Assembly (NCBI GenBank): GCA_037576215.1 | Contig: JBANDB010000009.1 | Span: forward strand, 2,790,001 to 2,854,000 | DNA: 64,000 nt | Direction of reading: 5' to 3' | Source: Armillaria gallica | Lineage: Eukaryota > Basidiomycota > Agaricomycetes > Agaricales > Physalacriaceae | Shown: positions 36,458 through 48,386 of the stretch, piece after piece | How the letters are laid out: every line of letters starts with the position of its first letter | How positions within the stretch are numbered: position 1 is the stretch's first letter | Notes under the pieces: generated by a model | Told to the model about the DNA's origin: nothing | The model's database searches: none | Seen by the model: only the letters and a program-made list of their open reading frames with translations | Position numbers and translations under genes: made by a program

Positions 36458-38340
36458 GCTGTCAAGGGAAAGTAATGGAAAGAAGGTGAAAGACGACGAC
36501 GGGTAAAAGGGCGAGGGATCACACAAATTGGGGGATCAATGGGTCCGATTGTTCTCAAGCCTTTATACTTTCTACATCAGACCCCGGATACTTATTTGAT
36601 CTACTTCGGCATCACTCGGCATCGCCTTCTTCGATCTCACCGATCAATACTCGATCCAAACGAAAACATATTCAAGGAAATTCAGACATATCTGATAAGA
36701 GTTTCCTTGCCAATAACATCCTAACTTCGCTGGTCTTGGTCCTCGCAGACTCTTCGCCGCCTCTGGTCGCACAGTTTCAACGTCTCACAGGCAGATATCA
36801 GGGTCCTTCCCAATCTAGCCACTACTTTGTGCGTCCAAAATAGGCCAATCCCTTATTCCCTCACACCGGCTTCCATTCGTATCAGAAAATGACGGATACA
36901 AATTCCTCGACGTACCTCTTAACTTTCTGAGGTGGGGGAGGGGAGGACATCGTTGCGAGCAAGGACTTCCTTCCTCGATGACATCTTTTGTACACTTCAA
37001 GTACTAGCTCAATTACAAGAAAGCTGCTTCTACAATGACTTCCAGATTGTAGTAAACGCTCCAGTACAACGTTCTCCCTTTTCAGACATTACACACATCT
37101 CCACGTGTGATCTCGACCTGCTTCTAAATCTATGCAACTCCGGACCCACCATTCGCACTCAGCATTTGATCGTTCTTCAAGGCCTTGTATTTCCTCCTCT
37201 ACCTTGCATTTGATTTTCTCAGCGCTGGTATCGAGGGGTCCTCTCCTTCCCTTGTTTTCCGGGCGCGCACAGGCCTGTGTCGCGATACTAGTAGCATGCG
37301 ATGCTCCTGCACTCCATCCTCGGTTCGCATCGACGATCTTGCGACTGATTTGCAAAAGCAGGGACGAATTTCCGCGTGTACCATTATCCTGGTCATTGTC
37401 GACTGTCTTTGGATAGAAATCAGGCATAGGTGAAGCCCCTAAATGCTCTTGCATGAAGAGTCTGAAGCAAGGACCATACAGGTACTGGTTTTAGCTCCAT
37501 CTAGAACGCAAGTGATCTTAACGAGGGCCATTATGGCCATGGCAATTACGCGCCACTCTTATTTCCAGGCTCACGTATAGCACCGATAACCTTACGGGGC
37601 ATATTTTACGAACCATGGAGCGAATGATATTCAGATTTGATTCGATACAGGCACACGCGATACAAGTTACAACTGCATACCCAACTGCTAATCTTTTCGG
37701 TAGAGTCTACCACGTTTGCCATCCCTGTTTGAATCTCCTCGGTCTTGCCTTCACGAAATGACTCGTACTTCGCTGAAGTGTGCTAAGCATCTAGATAACA
37801 TGGTGTTTTTATCATCGGATGTCATCAATGATCAAAGTGCCGCTCGCGTCGCTTCACAGCCGGGAGTGGAGATCTCTTCCGAAACACGAAGATCATTCTC
37901 CCATCCTTGTTCGATGACCTCTAGCTATTCGTCTGCATGTGTGAGGAACGCGTTTTACACACTGTATCTGTTGTTCGATCTCACACTGCAAGTCTGAGAC
38001 GATCAGGGGACATAGCTAAATGTTCATCGTCAACGACACGATGATAAACAATATCTATTGCCTTATGATTGATGAAGATTTGGGGCAAACGAGTGGATCG
38101 TTGTGGTCCCAGGATGGATTTCAACTCCAGGAATACACCTCGTCAAAGAGTCGAAAGTTGCTTACGCAAGAGGAAAAAGCCGCGTCAAGATATCTACTGA
38201 TGTAATCCAGAATAAATACTACGTAATGTCTATATATGTCTCACTGATGTGTCGCGTTACAACATTGATTGCAGTAGGTAGTGTCCTACCCGTATAGGTC
38301 ATGCGTAGCTCTTATCCACCAAATGCAAACCGTGGACCAA
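36458..38340. other. Intergenic region between HMG-box gene and VRG4
   Basis: About 1.9 kb, holding the HMG-box gene promoter and the VRG4 3' flank. Short open frames on both strands have no recognisable domain. No RNA gene or repeat was identified. Confidence 0.45.
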
Positions 38341-39873
38341 TCACGGTTTGCGATTGGCTAAAGGAATGATCGAATCGGCTTGTCCTCGAACCTCTGCCTT
38401 CTTCTGATTGTTCTTCGCCACGGCATAGAGAACGCCAGCAAAAAATCCCACACCAATGGCCGATGTAGATCCTAATGTAACAGGATCTCCGAAGAACAAC
38501 ATCCCAGAAGCTGCAACAGGGAGTTTGTTCAGGGCCCCCGCCATACTGATGACATGATATATGAGCATAAAACATCAGGGACGAAGGGGGATATCTTCAC
38601 CTATATGTCGTGCTACTGGTTGTTCGGATACACCAGGCGGTAGTAAACGAGATGCCAACAGCGGCTGCGCCCGAAAATGCAATGGCTAGTAGCAATACAT
38701 GCCGCGTATTTGCTGGGCTATCAAATAACGTCAGTATTGTGATACGTACATCGTGTCGATTGGGCTCACAAGTTACGAGCGAGACTTTCGGAGCCCCAAT
38801 CCTCCACGATCAGAGAGAAAACCAAGAGGACTGGTATTGACAGAAGATTGGAATAGAACATGGAATCCCAGTCGGAGAAGCCCGTTACTTTAATTTTCTT
38901 GCGCATCGTGAGAACCTAGACTGGCACTAAGAACTTGAGACATATTGTTTGGGAATAACACTTACATATGCTGCACTTGTTAAACAATTGACCAGCATCC
39001 AAAAATAACCAACATTCAGTTGCTGTACGGCGCCGGTCACCGACCTCAAATTCTCCAAGCTAACATCGCTGAACCCCACAGACGTGGCATCTCCCATGGC
39101 CGTAGATACATCGGACCAAGCAGCTATTACGGAGGATATGACCTTCACAGGTATTCATTAAATGTAGGTAAAGCGTCGAGCAGGTCAGGACTTACCATGA
39201 AGATAAACGAGACAAATGTCAACCCTGACACACGTCCCCCAAACCACAGAACCTCACCATACGCCTAGTCGACATGTCAGATACATAGTAACCGGCCCCT
39301 TGAAGACCTCACAATGAGTATGATCGTCAAATTCTTGAAGATAGTATACACTGGAATCGAGAGGAATTGCTTGAATGTTCAAGTTAGGGAAAGATTACAG
39401 CGTCACTGATTGTATCTCACCAAGCTCTTTGAACCCGTGTATATGACAAAGACGAGCATGAAGCTAATAGGAAACCATGCCTTCGCATCTTGCACATCAA
39501 ACGTTCGAAAGGAGATGATTCCAAGTCTTTTCACAGCAGTGACGCATGCAACACAAACGGTCGACTGAATGCAGAGTAGCAAGAAGTTCATCGAAAAGTT
39601 GGCGCCTGACACAACAAACTATCATTTCCCTCAGAAGCAGATATTTAAGAGAACTTAGTCGACGGACCTTGTTCACGAGGGTCATGATGATAGAGGCACA
39701 ACAATAGCAAGCTATAGGTGGTACTGCAAGGAGTGAGTAAGGCAAGTATGTTAAAAGAAAAATGATGGCGCACTTGAAGATGCGTGTCGTCCCTCGCTGG
39801 CGCTGCCATTGGCAATGGATTTTCTCATCTCAACCACGTCTCTCTCCAACTTGTCCTCGGATTTCCCAGACAT
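38341..39873 (-). CDS. VRG4: GDP-mannose transporter of the Golgi
   Basis: Exons spell [99 protein letters not shown] and [14 protein letters not shown]. The C-terminal half has [30 protein letters not shown] and [14 protein letters not shown] before the stop at 38341. This is Vrg4/Gmt, a ten-helix antiporter that brings GDP-mannose into the Golgi for mannosylation and releases GMP. GALNK, one of the two substrate motifs, is intact; the other is FYSN instead of FYNN. I place the start at 39873 ([16 protein letters not shown]). A good acceptor just upstream (TTTTCAG) and an ATGGAG|GTAGCG at about 40036 allow a longer start ([11 protein letters not shown]). Confidence 0.92.
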
Positions 39874-41284
39874 GAGCGCTGCTGCCGCCTGAAAAGTTGT
39901 AGTATCGAGAAGAAAAACGCGTGTCGGTCGTGAATTAGGAAGTGAAGCAAAAAGAAAGTTGGTCTATAGGCCCCACAGGGTCGAATGAGTGGTAGAGGAG
40001 AGAAACAACAGACAACGTGGGGCGCGCTACCTCCATCTCAGAATCAGATAAACAGTAACATACATGCGATGTACTACGTCATAGTCTTCAAGCTCTCCTT
40101 ACGGCCAATATGAAAAATCTGTTTGTAAACATCTACCGCCATCAAACACCAATTTCGCCTTTGAGGGCCTCCGCGTAATATTCTCCTGCATTATTTTCTC
40201 GTGCAATGGCTCCCCGAGTCCGGGGATGCATTCAATCATAGCTTCTGGATCAGGCTTGAAACCTTTCAGGAAGGAGTCAACGGTAAGCAGTAGTTTGGAC
40301 CGACATTACAAAAGTACGCCACAGAATGCCGAGTCGGCGTTTTCAAAGGGTCTTGTCCAGGCTTCAGCGGGGGGAGAACGGCATGATGAACAGTGCTTTT
40401 GAGCAGATCGTTAGACCATCGCGTCAACTGTTACTCACAGTCAGCTCAAGACGCAAACTAGGTTACATACACACTATGTCTCCCACCTATATTTACTATG
40501 AGAGTCAGCCATCGGCTCGAATGCAGGAAGGAGACTCGCATTGACAACCAAAAACCTCTGATTCTGATTTAGGTTTTATATCGACCCACGAACCATCTGG
40601 TCCAGACACCTGCAGCCCACCGCACGAATCTTGCCATAGAAGCCTCACCTAGGAAGTCGTTGAGGAATATCATCAAACGATGGCACGAATATATGTTTAC
40701 AGTCCCAAAGTCAGTGTGCGCACCCAAACGGCTGTGGTTTCCAGTTCGGAGAGCAGGCGAATAATGTAGGAGGCTAATTCGTTCTCAGTCTGTAGCTTAA
40801 GATACCTGAAGACCTATGGCTCACCGGAGGGTATGATAGCGCCCTTTGATATTGGGTAAGAAGAAATCCATGTCCAGGTTGAGTGAGAGTGCAAGTAAGG
40901 CCATCATGCGCAGGTGCAATTCATGGCAAGCGACATGAAACGCGTTCATCGTCTATTCTCCATTAGTCGTCTGCTCTAGTAATAAGCGAAGTTGAGCAAG
41001 ACCTGCCTCTTTGAATCCAGGGTTCTCGTTCTCATCAGGCCAGTGTTCTGGATAAAGCGCGTCCAAGTCGTTTCCAATCTCGAATGTCTCTTTCTAGTCT
41101 TTGGCTACCTCTCGTTCGGCGGCAATCTTGGATGGATGGCCGCAGGTAGTTCCGTCGCCGATCAACCATCAAGTTATCTCAACTTTTATTGTACCCTACT
41201 GCAACATTTAAAACTCCGGGTATGTATTCAGCCAGGTTCCTTTCAGTACTAGTCTTTCTTGACTTACACATCCATAACTTATTT
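39874..41284. other. Intergenic region between divergent VRG4 and NCS1 permease
   Basis: About 1.4 kb. It may include a VRG4 first exon at 40031-40036. Other open frames are short and unrecognised. Confidence 0.45.
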
Positions 41285-43565
41285 ATGGAGCTGTTTCGCC
41301 GCTTCAAGGCCACTGCTCTTGATTCTGACTGGGATCCATCTACCAAGAGACGCCACTTTTCTTGGAAGCTCCCGAAACAGCAAAGCGCACTGGCGCCAGA
41401 GGGTGTATGGTCTAATGCCGGTAAGAACACCCTCCAGTATGCACCAGTGATAATGTCAAGCTCTTCCAGACCTAGATCCAACACCTCCTTCCGGTCAGAA
41501 CTGGGGCGTTTTGACTTGGTGGACGTTCTGGCTCAGTGCAGTTGCTGACCCCGCCAGTTGGCAAACGGGAGCTAGTATTATCCCCCTCGGTCTCTCTTGG
41601 AGGGACGCTATCACGATAGTGATTGTTGGGAACATTGTCATCGCGATATCCATCATTTTGAACGGTGTCATAGGCAGTAAACTGCGAATCCCCTTTCCAA
41701 TTGCTGCGAGGTTAGCCCCTGCCTGTATCTAGTTTCTTCGCGTAACTAACGGAGCCCTCATAGAGCAAGTTTCGGGGTTTATCTCTCTATCTTCGCCATA
41801 GTATCCAGGATCGTGCTTGCCTGGTTTTGGTTCGGAATCGAATGCTACAACGGCGGGTCTGCAGTTTCGCAAATGCTTCGGGCAATGTGGCCCTCCTATG
41901 ATAATATTCCGTACGCTGATATCATCCTCTAAGCTGGTAGATCAAAGTAAATTAGCGCGTTCCTCTCCAAGGAACCATATACCCGAGTCGGCCGGTATAA
42001 CCACTAAAGATATGTGTTCTTACTTTCTCTACTCTGTCATCCAACTGGGGTTCTTTTGCATGTAAGCCTTCTTTGTCGAGTGAGTATCATAAGAGATTGA
42101 TACATGTTTTTAGCTCTCCATCCCGTCTGCGTTACTTTTTTGTCGCTAAGACAGTGATTGTGCCTGCAGTATCATTCGGTATGATGGGTGTGTATATATT
42201 TAAGCTTCCCCACACATCAGACATGTCAACTCTATTTTCATCAACAGGCTATCTGGTGCACAAGGCTGGCGGTGGCGGACCTCTGATTTCACAGAAGTCA
42301 ACATTATCAGGAAGTGCGTACACATCAGCCTGGCACCTTTGTTTTGCCGCCATACAGGTATGTCGCTGCCGATGCTTATTGGACACCTCATGACATTGAC
42401 AGGGAAATTGGGCAACGCTTGCATGCAATTCTCCGGACTTTACAAGGTATTCGAAGGGTACCCGTTCTCAACTTATTCAGCTTCCAGCTATCCCAGTCTG
42501 TGGGCTCTTCATTACTGTGTCAGTCTCCTTGTTTCCCGGATCTTGAGCGGTTCTTATAATCTATATGCAGGTGCGGGATTGTGGGAGCGAGTGCGAGCCA
42601 AGTTGTCTATGGAGAAGCCCTCTGGAGTCCTTTTGACATTCTGGCACAATGGAGTAACCGTACTGCTGTCTGGTTTTGCGCGTTTGGATGGATCATTGTA
42701 GGCACATGTCTATCTTTCTCCTGTGAGCCAACGCCGACGCCACTCGCACTAGGGATCCATTGGATCAAACATCACGGCCAATTCTGTCAGCGCCGCTAAT
42801 GATCTCACTTCGCTGTTCCCAAAATACATGAACCTCAAACGCGGACAACTCGTAACAGCGCTCATCGGAGGATGGGCGATGGTCCCGTGGAAGGTTCTCG
42901 CTACCGGGGAAACGTTCTTGACATTCATGGTGAGCACATTGTTCGTGGCGGAAGTATAGACTTTCATCAAAGAACATTTTTCAGTCTTCGTACTCGGTTA
43001 TCATGGGTCCCATTTCGGCATGCCTTACGGCCGATTATTGGGTTCGTGGTCTCCGCTACATTATTGTTCTGTCTTTATGTATTTTCCAGTTCGTCAAACG
43101 GGGAGCATACGACGTCAAAGCTTTATACGATCCTCACGGGATCTATCGATATAGTAACGGACTCAATTGGAGAGCATTATTGACACTAGTGTTGACAATA
43201 ACGCCGAACCTTGTAAGACTTCGGGTCCGAATTATTTCAACCGTCTCATGTTGCTCCCAGCCTGGCCTGATTAACGCTGTTAATCCAGACATTTACATTG
43301 GGAACATATCGTGGTATTATGCTCCCGGTTTCATTACGGGATGTAAGCCGGTTTTCTTTCTTTTCGTCTGACGTACAGTTTTCTGATTGCTCTGGCAGAC
43401 ATCCCCGCGCTGGTCGTTTACACGCTGCTCAATCAATTGTTCCCCCATGTTCCTACACTGATTTCGAGAGCTATCACCGCCGAGGACTATCACGAGCAGG
43501 AGAATCTTGAATCTATGGAGAAAGAGAAGCAGAGGGATGCGAATGTTGTTGTCTTAGCGGCGTAG
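41285..43565 (+). CDS. NCS1 family permease (uracil/uridine/allantoin type)
   Basis: The start at 41285 gives MELFRRFKATALDSDWDPST, then LAPEGVWSNA; after an intron come DLDPTPPSGQNWGVLTWWTF and WLSAVADPASWQTG with GASIIPLGLSWRDAI. Further exons give SKLRIPFPIAAR, ASFGVYLSIFAIVSRIVLAW, FWFGIECYNGGSAVSQML and, late in the protein, GPISACLTADYWV and KALYDPHGIYRYSNGLNWRA. This is the nucleobase:cation symporter-1 fold with 12 membrane segments, in the Fur4/Dal4/Fui1 branch. It imports uracil, uridine, allantoin or a related compound with protons; the substrate cannot be read from sequence. The charged tail ends ESMEKEKQRDANVVVLAA with the stop at 43563-43565. At least ten short introns interrupt it. 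All junctions I checked keep frame. Confidence 0.9.
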
Positions 43566-44272
43566 TAGCTTCTCTTTCACCTATGTTTATAACCTTATTG
43601 TATATGCCTATGTTCACATCCACTCTAAGAACAATAGTAATCCCCTGTAAGTATCGGGAGGAGCGGGCATTCACCTGCAACACCTCTTTTGTAACGAGAT
43701 AGGCAAGTTATCGGGATTGAACGTTTTCCCACAGTGGAACATACATAGAGCGGTCGACACGTTATGTGCGGTGTCAATATACGCTGTGTCAGGGAAGGAA
43801 AACTGTTTTATTCGATGCAATGCGGGTCATCTACTGTACATGTACTAATCAAATCGTACCAGGGTTTCTTTCGCTTCTTACCCTGGAATTTCTGACTGAC
43901 CGATAATGCTTCTTTGTCAGCTCCCCTGGGTGAAAAACATTATCACCGTGAAGTCTTCTCATAGCGGAGCCTCACCAAAAAAGTTATCCTGTCACAGGTT
44001 GGGGCACCATCTCACCGAGATGAAATCACAAGCGACAAAAAGCTTTGTTGTAGTGCCTGGGTTGCTCAATTTTGTCCGCCACAGAATATAGGACTTACCG
44101 ATTTGCGTGAGAACCAGGTGAAAGGCTCAACGGCAGCGCTGACCAATTCTGGAGCACTGGGCTTCACAAAATGTAAGTAGGTCCAATCAGAAGGAAAGGG
44201 GAAAAGAATATCAATGTGCAGATTCTATTTTCATCTGCTTTTGCATGTCTACGATTCGTTATTTCCCCACAA
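43566..44272. other. Intergenic region between convergent permease and MFS genes
   Basis: About 700 bp holding both 3' UTRs. No coding exon or structural RNA is evident. Confidence 0.5.
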
Positions 44273-46055
44273 CTACAACCGGCGGGGCAAAAAGGAAGCA
44301 ACCACCAGTGACGCACATACCGTCGCAAGCAGGACATAATAAACCATGTAACCTCCTAAAAAGCTCTGCTTCAAAGAAAGAGAAAAAAGAGAATTAGCAC
44401 CAGCGGGGCCGATGGCCCTACAGATGCTGACTGCCATTTGACAAAGTCCGTTTGTTGCACCTAATGACGCTCGATTCGGCGAGGCGGCAGCAATATAAAT
44501 GAAGATAGCGCCTGAGTAAGACATAAATTACGGGTTTCGTGATATGAAAAGGACACTGAACGCACCATACGATAAGCTGATGGCGATTGATGATATTATT
44601 TGAACGGCAAGAACCACCCATACCAGTGTACATAGCCCATTCGCTTTCACCAAGGTGCTAATGACAGGGAATGACACGAAAACGGGAATCGAAGACGCCA
44701 TCCCGATGATGAAAGTAGTCTTGGAGCCCAGGGTGTCATTGATTCGGGCGAAAAAGAAGATCTGGAAAAGACCGTTAAATATGCCGTACACGGAGAGGAT
44801 GTTCCCAATGAACGCGGGATTCAGTCCGAGGCCTCCGAGCTCCAGTGGCATCGACAGGAAGACAGGTTGAATAGCCTTGAATGCGATCTCGACCAAAGAG
44901 AGACACGCGTAATTGGCACCGGCGATGAGAACTCGCGGAATGAGGAGGGAACGCATAGGAAGCGGTTTTTCATGATCACTTAGCTCAGGTGTCGACTTGT
45001 TGGCACCCTGATCCTCCGATGGCTTGAAGAATAGACTGGAGACGGGTTGCGGGTGTTTGACAGTTTCTTTGAGATACTTGTATGTGACAAGCCATGCCAC
45101 CGCAGAGAAGCATGCGGGAACCGCGCAAGGGAGAAAATACGGATACTCCTTCAAAAAGGCGGAGTTGCCGAAGAGGCTGGGGAATTGCTCTGCTGGGCGA
45201 GCGAGAGCTCCACCTATGATGGGACCCAGTGTAGCACCCGTGCACCAAGACTAGTTGGAGATTAGCTGTTGATATTTAGACCAAGTCTGCTCTTCCAACA
45301 CTTACAATCGGAAGGTAAGCGTATGCCTTGACAAGAAATGAGTCAGAGATGGAAGAGGACGCTATGAGAGAAACGGACTTGGGATATATTTGTCGCATCA
45401 GTCATTTCCGCCATCATACTATAACATGTCAGAAGGGAACGACATCCGGAGATAGGTATAGGAAGTACCTTTTTATAACGCCAATGTTGCCGTCTACAAC
45501 GTAACGTCGAGGTCAGAAAAAGAAGATGCTTCACGTGAAAAGACATACTAAGTGCGCCGTTAAGAGAGCGGCTCAAAACAAGACCCCAGAAGGTTTTAGA
45601 GAGACCGAAGCAGTACATCGAAATGCACAGGCCAAAGAGCCCACTCAGGATGACGGGCTTGCGTCCAACACGGTCGGAGACCCGACTCCATTGCAGTACG
45701 GTCATTGATTGGGTCAAAAAGAAAAGGGATTGCTAATAAATATTGAGTCGCGCGAATATTAAGAGAGATTCGTTCCACTTGCCATGACCCCCACATAATA
45801 TCCGACTTTCGTCTCGTCGCCATGGGTGATTCCAATGTCTCGAATGAGCTGGAGAAGGGGTTACGAGAAAATTCAAGGACGGGGGAAAAGCATCCTTACC
45901 TGGGGGGCAAAAGGAAAGATAACTTGGGAGGTGAGAGGCTCCGCAAGCTGGAGAACCAGGACAATGCAAAATTGGAACCAGGGAAGAGGGGTTCGTTTTG
46001 GTTTGTGCTGAGGATGGAGCAATGGGGACTCTTCGTCGACAGTCGTCACGGTCAT
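44273..46055 (-). CDS. MFS transporter, DHA1/ZIFL-like family
   Basis: The start at 46055 (MTVTTVDEESPLLHPQHKPK) gives an acidic, dileucine-like N-terminus. Helix 1 follows: WFQFCIVLVLQLAEPLTSQV and IFPFAPQ. The loop 2-3 signature is WSRVSDRVGRKPVILSG, followed by GLVLSRSLNGALNGNIGV and EMTDATNISQAYAYL, then WCTGATLGPIIGGALARP. These blocks match the fungal group related to zinc-induced facilitator-like proteins within DHA1 drug:proton antiporters. A central cytosolic loop (about 45 residues, KSTPELSDHEKPLP) separates the two six-helix halves. The C-terminus ends VVASFLPRRL. Substrate is unknown; such proteins export drugs, peptides or metal chelates. Introns of about 50 nt cluster in the first third. 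Confidence 0.88.
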
Positions 46056-46610
46056 GACGATAAGAGGGAAAGAAAGAATGGAGGCGGCTCTTGCGGCCGT
46101 CCGTATTTCAAGCAAATTTGAAGGCAATAATGAACCGGCTCATAGCTCTGTCTGATGACTCGCGTACTGCAGTCTTTACCTCATTGATGATTTCAATCAA
46201 CAAATGAGTCATACAAAAAGGCACCTACGATGGGCGCAAAATTCTCGAATTTCCATTGGCAGACAAGGACCTAATCGACTGATTCCTGTAAAAGACAGGT
46301 CAGTTCATCCGGCGCAACAATGGCGCAACGGTGCAATTTGGAAACGTAGGAAATACCACCCGGATCTATCGCCGTCAGATGACATTCAGAAAATCGGCCG
46401 ATAAGCCTCCAAAGAGGGGATTTGAAACTCATGATAGGCAATTTTGGGTGTCAAGCATGCGCTACCGGGTTATCTCGACGTGAAGAATACGAGAAAACCG
46501 AAGGAAGAAGGCAAAGAAGGCGGCGAGGCAAGCGACTGGCCTCATGGAGAACTGAGAGGTCGTTGGCAAGCATGAGCATACACAGGATCAGCTCTCTCAC
46601 CGCAACTTCA
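46056..46610. other. Divergent promoter region, MFS transporter and ANY1
   Basis: About 550 bp shared by two genes reading away from each other. In-frame ATGs upstream of 46611 (for example 46572) could lengthen ANY1 slightly. Nothing else is recognised. Confidence 0.5.
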
Positions 46611-47818
46611 ATGTCTCCCTCATGGCTCTCTACCGCCGCCTCCATTGGCATGGCTGTCGGTCCTCCATTGGTATCTCGCTGCCCGTTTTCACAGATATCC
46701 TTTGTTGATTGACATATGACGTTAGGTTTACGCAGACCAAGCCGCTTCAATCATCCGTAAACGGTCAGCGTCCTTGCACACATGGCTGGTCTCGTGAATT
46801 CGAACTTGTTTCTAGGGATGCGACGGGCTTTTCTCGTGACGTTTGCGCCATTCTGTCTGTACTAGCCTTTTCTCGACACCATCTGGTCCCTGACCGTCTT
46901 CTTTTTACCCAGGTTGCTGGCCAACATCACCCGATGCTTCTTTTGGCTTGGGTACGCTTCTTCTGGCTGGACCTGTCCGCGGATCGATCCTTACACGGTT
47001 ACAGAAATCATTTCGAGCTCGCCCTTCTGATACAATCCGTTCTCATGATATTGGCCCAGGTCCGTACTTTGCATCCTAATCTCCTACGCTCTATATTCAA
47101 TCCGACGCAGCTCGCCTTGCTTTACATATGCATCCGCTATCGTCCCACGATTAGCCCAGAGAATTTTGGCACGTCCACCAGGCCATTCTCATTCTGGCAG
47201 TGGTCGACATATACTCAATACATCGAATTCCTCGCCGGTTTCATGTACGTCTTTCCCTGTACCGCCTAAGCGCATGATGCCTTATGGCGAGTCACAGTTT
47301 ACTAGAGGGGATTCTATTTCTGATATTGGGACGTTCCGATGTCTTCGTTTCACTATTAGGCTTCGTTGCACTAGGATTGGAAAGTACTCTACCTATACCT
47401 CAGCTAATAAGGTGAGTTGATTGTAGCCATCTGACCTCTCGTATTGACCCGTCATCTTCAATGAGTAACTTTAAACAGCGGTCATTGTATGGCTTCCGTA
47501 TGTCGACATTGATTGGTTGGGCCGGGGGAGATACATTCAAGTGCGTAATGACCTTCAGCATAGTTCGCCTCTTATCCTATCATTAGAGCTGTCTACTTTT
47601 TCCTGCAAGAATCGCCCCTTCAAGTTCAAAGTCTGTGCTATTTTCCAGCTATCTATTGATTTCGGTAGGTCGCCAATGGAGCATCAATATACCGCGTATC
47701 TCATACGACTTTAATAGCTATCGTTGTACAGCGACTCTATTTCGGAGATGCCCCCCCTCCGACCGTATTGGTTGATGACGATGATCTCGAACAGGCCCTC
47801 GCATTGGCAGAAGAATGA
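46611..47818 (+). CDS. ANY1: PQ-loop membrane protein, ANY1 / SLC66A2 homologue
   Basis: Joining about nine small exons gives MSPSWLSTAASIGMAVGPPL, VYADQAASIIRKR, TGFSRDVCAI, LLANITRCFFWLG, HFELALLIQSVLMILAQ and LALLYICIRYRP. After FSFWQWSTYTQYIEFLAGF come GFVALGLESTLPIPQLI, RSLYGFRMSTLIGWAGGDTF and VYFFLQ...FKVCAIFQLSID, then RLYFGDAPPPTVLVDDDDLE and a stop at 47816-47818. The paired motifs, the FWQW segment and the GGDTFK/FKVCAIFQ block match human SLC66A2 (PQLC1) and yeast Any1. Any1 is a late-Golgi/endosomal membrane protein linked genetically to phospholipid flippases and reported to act as a scramblase. The exons are so short that no single open frame covers much of the protein. The exact first ATG is uncertain. 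Confidence 0.85.
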
Positions 47819-48386
47819 TACCGCAGCTGCGCTGTATGGGGGTGGTGATTAGACGGTATGTGGAATCCTCCAATGCCTCAACGTTAGCGTTCAGAGGGGT
47901 CATGTTTCTACTGGACGATCACCAGGTACGTATCCAGAACTGATCCCCTCTTTGTTGCCGGGTATCTTCATTTACATAACGCGGTTAGCAAACGTTGTTC
48001 CTGTACTTTTCTGTATCCACTGGAGTCGGCCAATCATAACTATTATCTTCGTACCTGCGCCCTGGATTGGAAGATCAACCGGAAGCGAATGGCTCCGCTT
48101 ATGTCAAGATTAATTGGTTCCCTAAACTCACATAGACTGTTTTACGACCTTCTGACCGAGCATTTAGTCAACGTTAGAACGCTCATCGTCACAAAAGCTT
48201 TCAACTAACCCTGCGTTCAGGGTAGATGGTTCCGCGTGCCTTTACAGCCTTTCTCAATTCAATTTCTGACCTCCTAGATCAAAAGGAAAAACCTCATCGC
48301 GCCCTCCTGACGCTGCTGTGTGATTTAGAACTTAAGTTGAACTGCCTCGAACCTGCATGCGCCCGCCCTCCTTCTCTTATCTCGCC
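47819..48386. other. Intergenic region between ANY1 and DUF6533-like gene
   Basis: About 570 bp between two same-strand genes. No extra coding exon is convincing. Confidence 0.45.
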
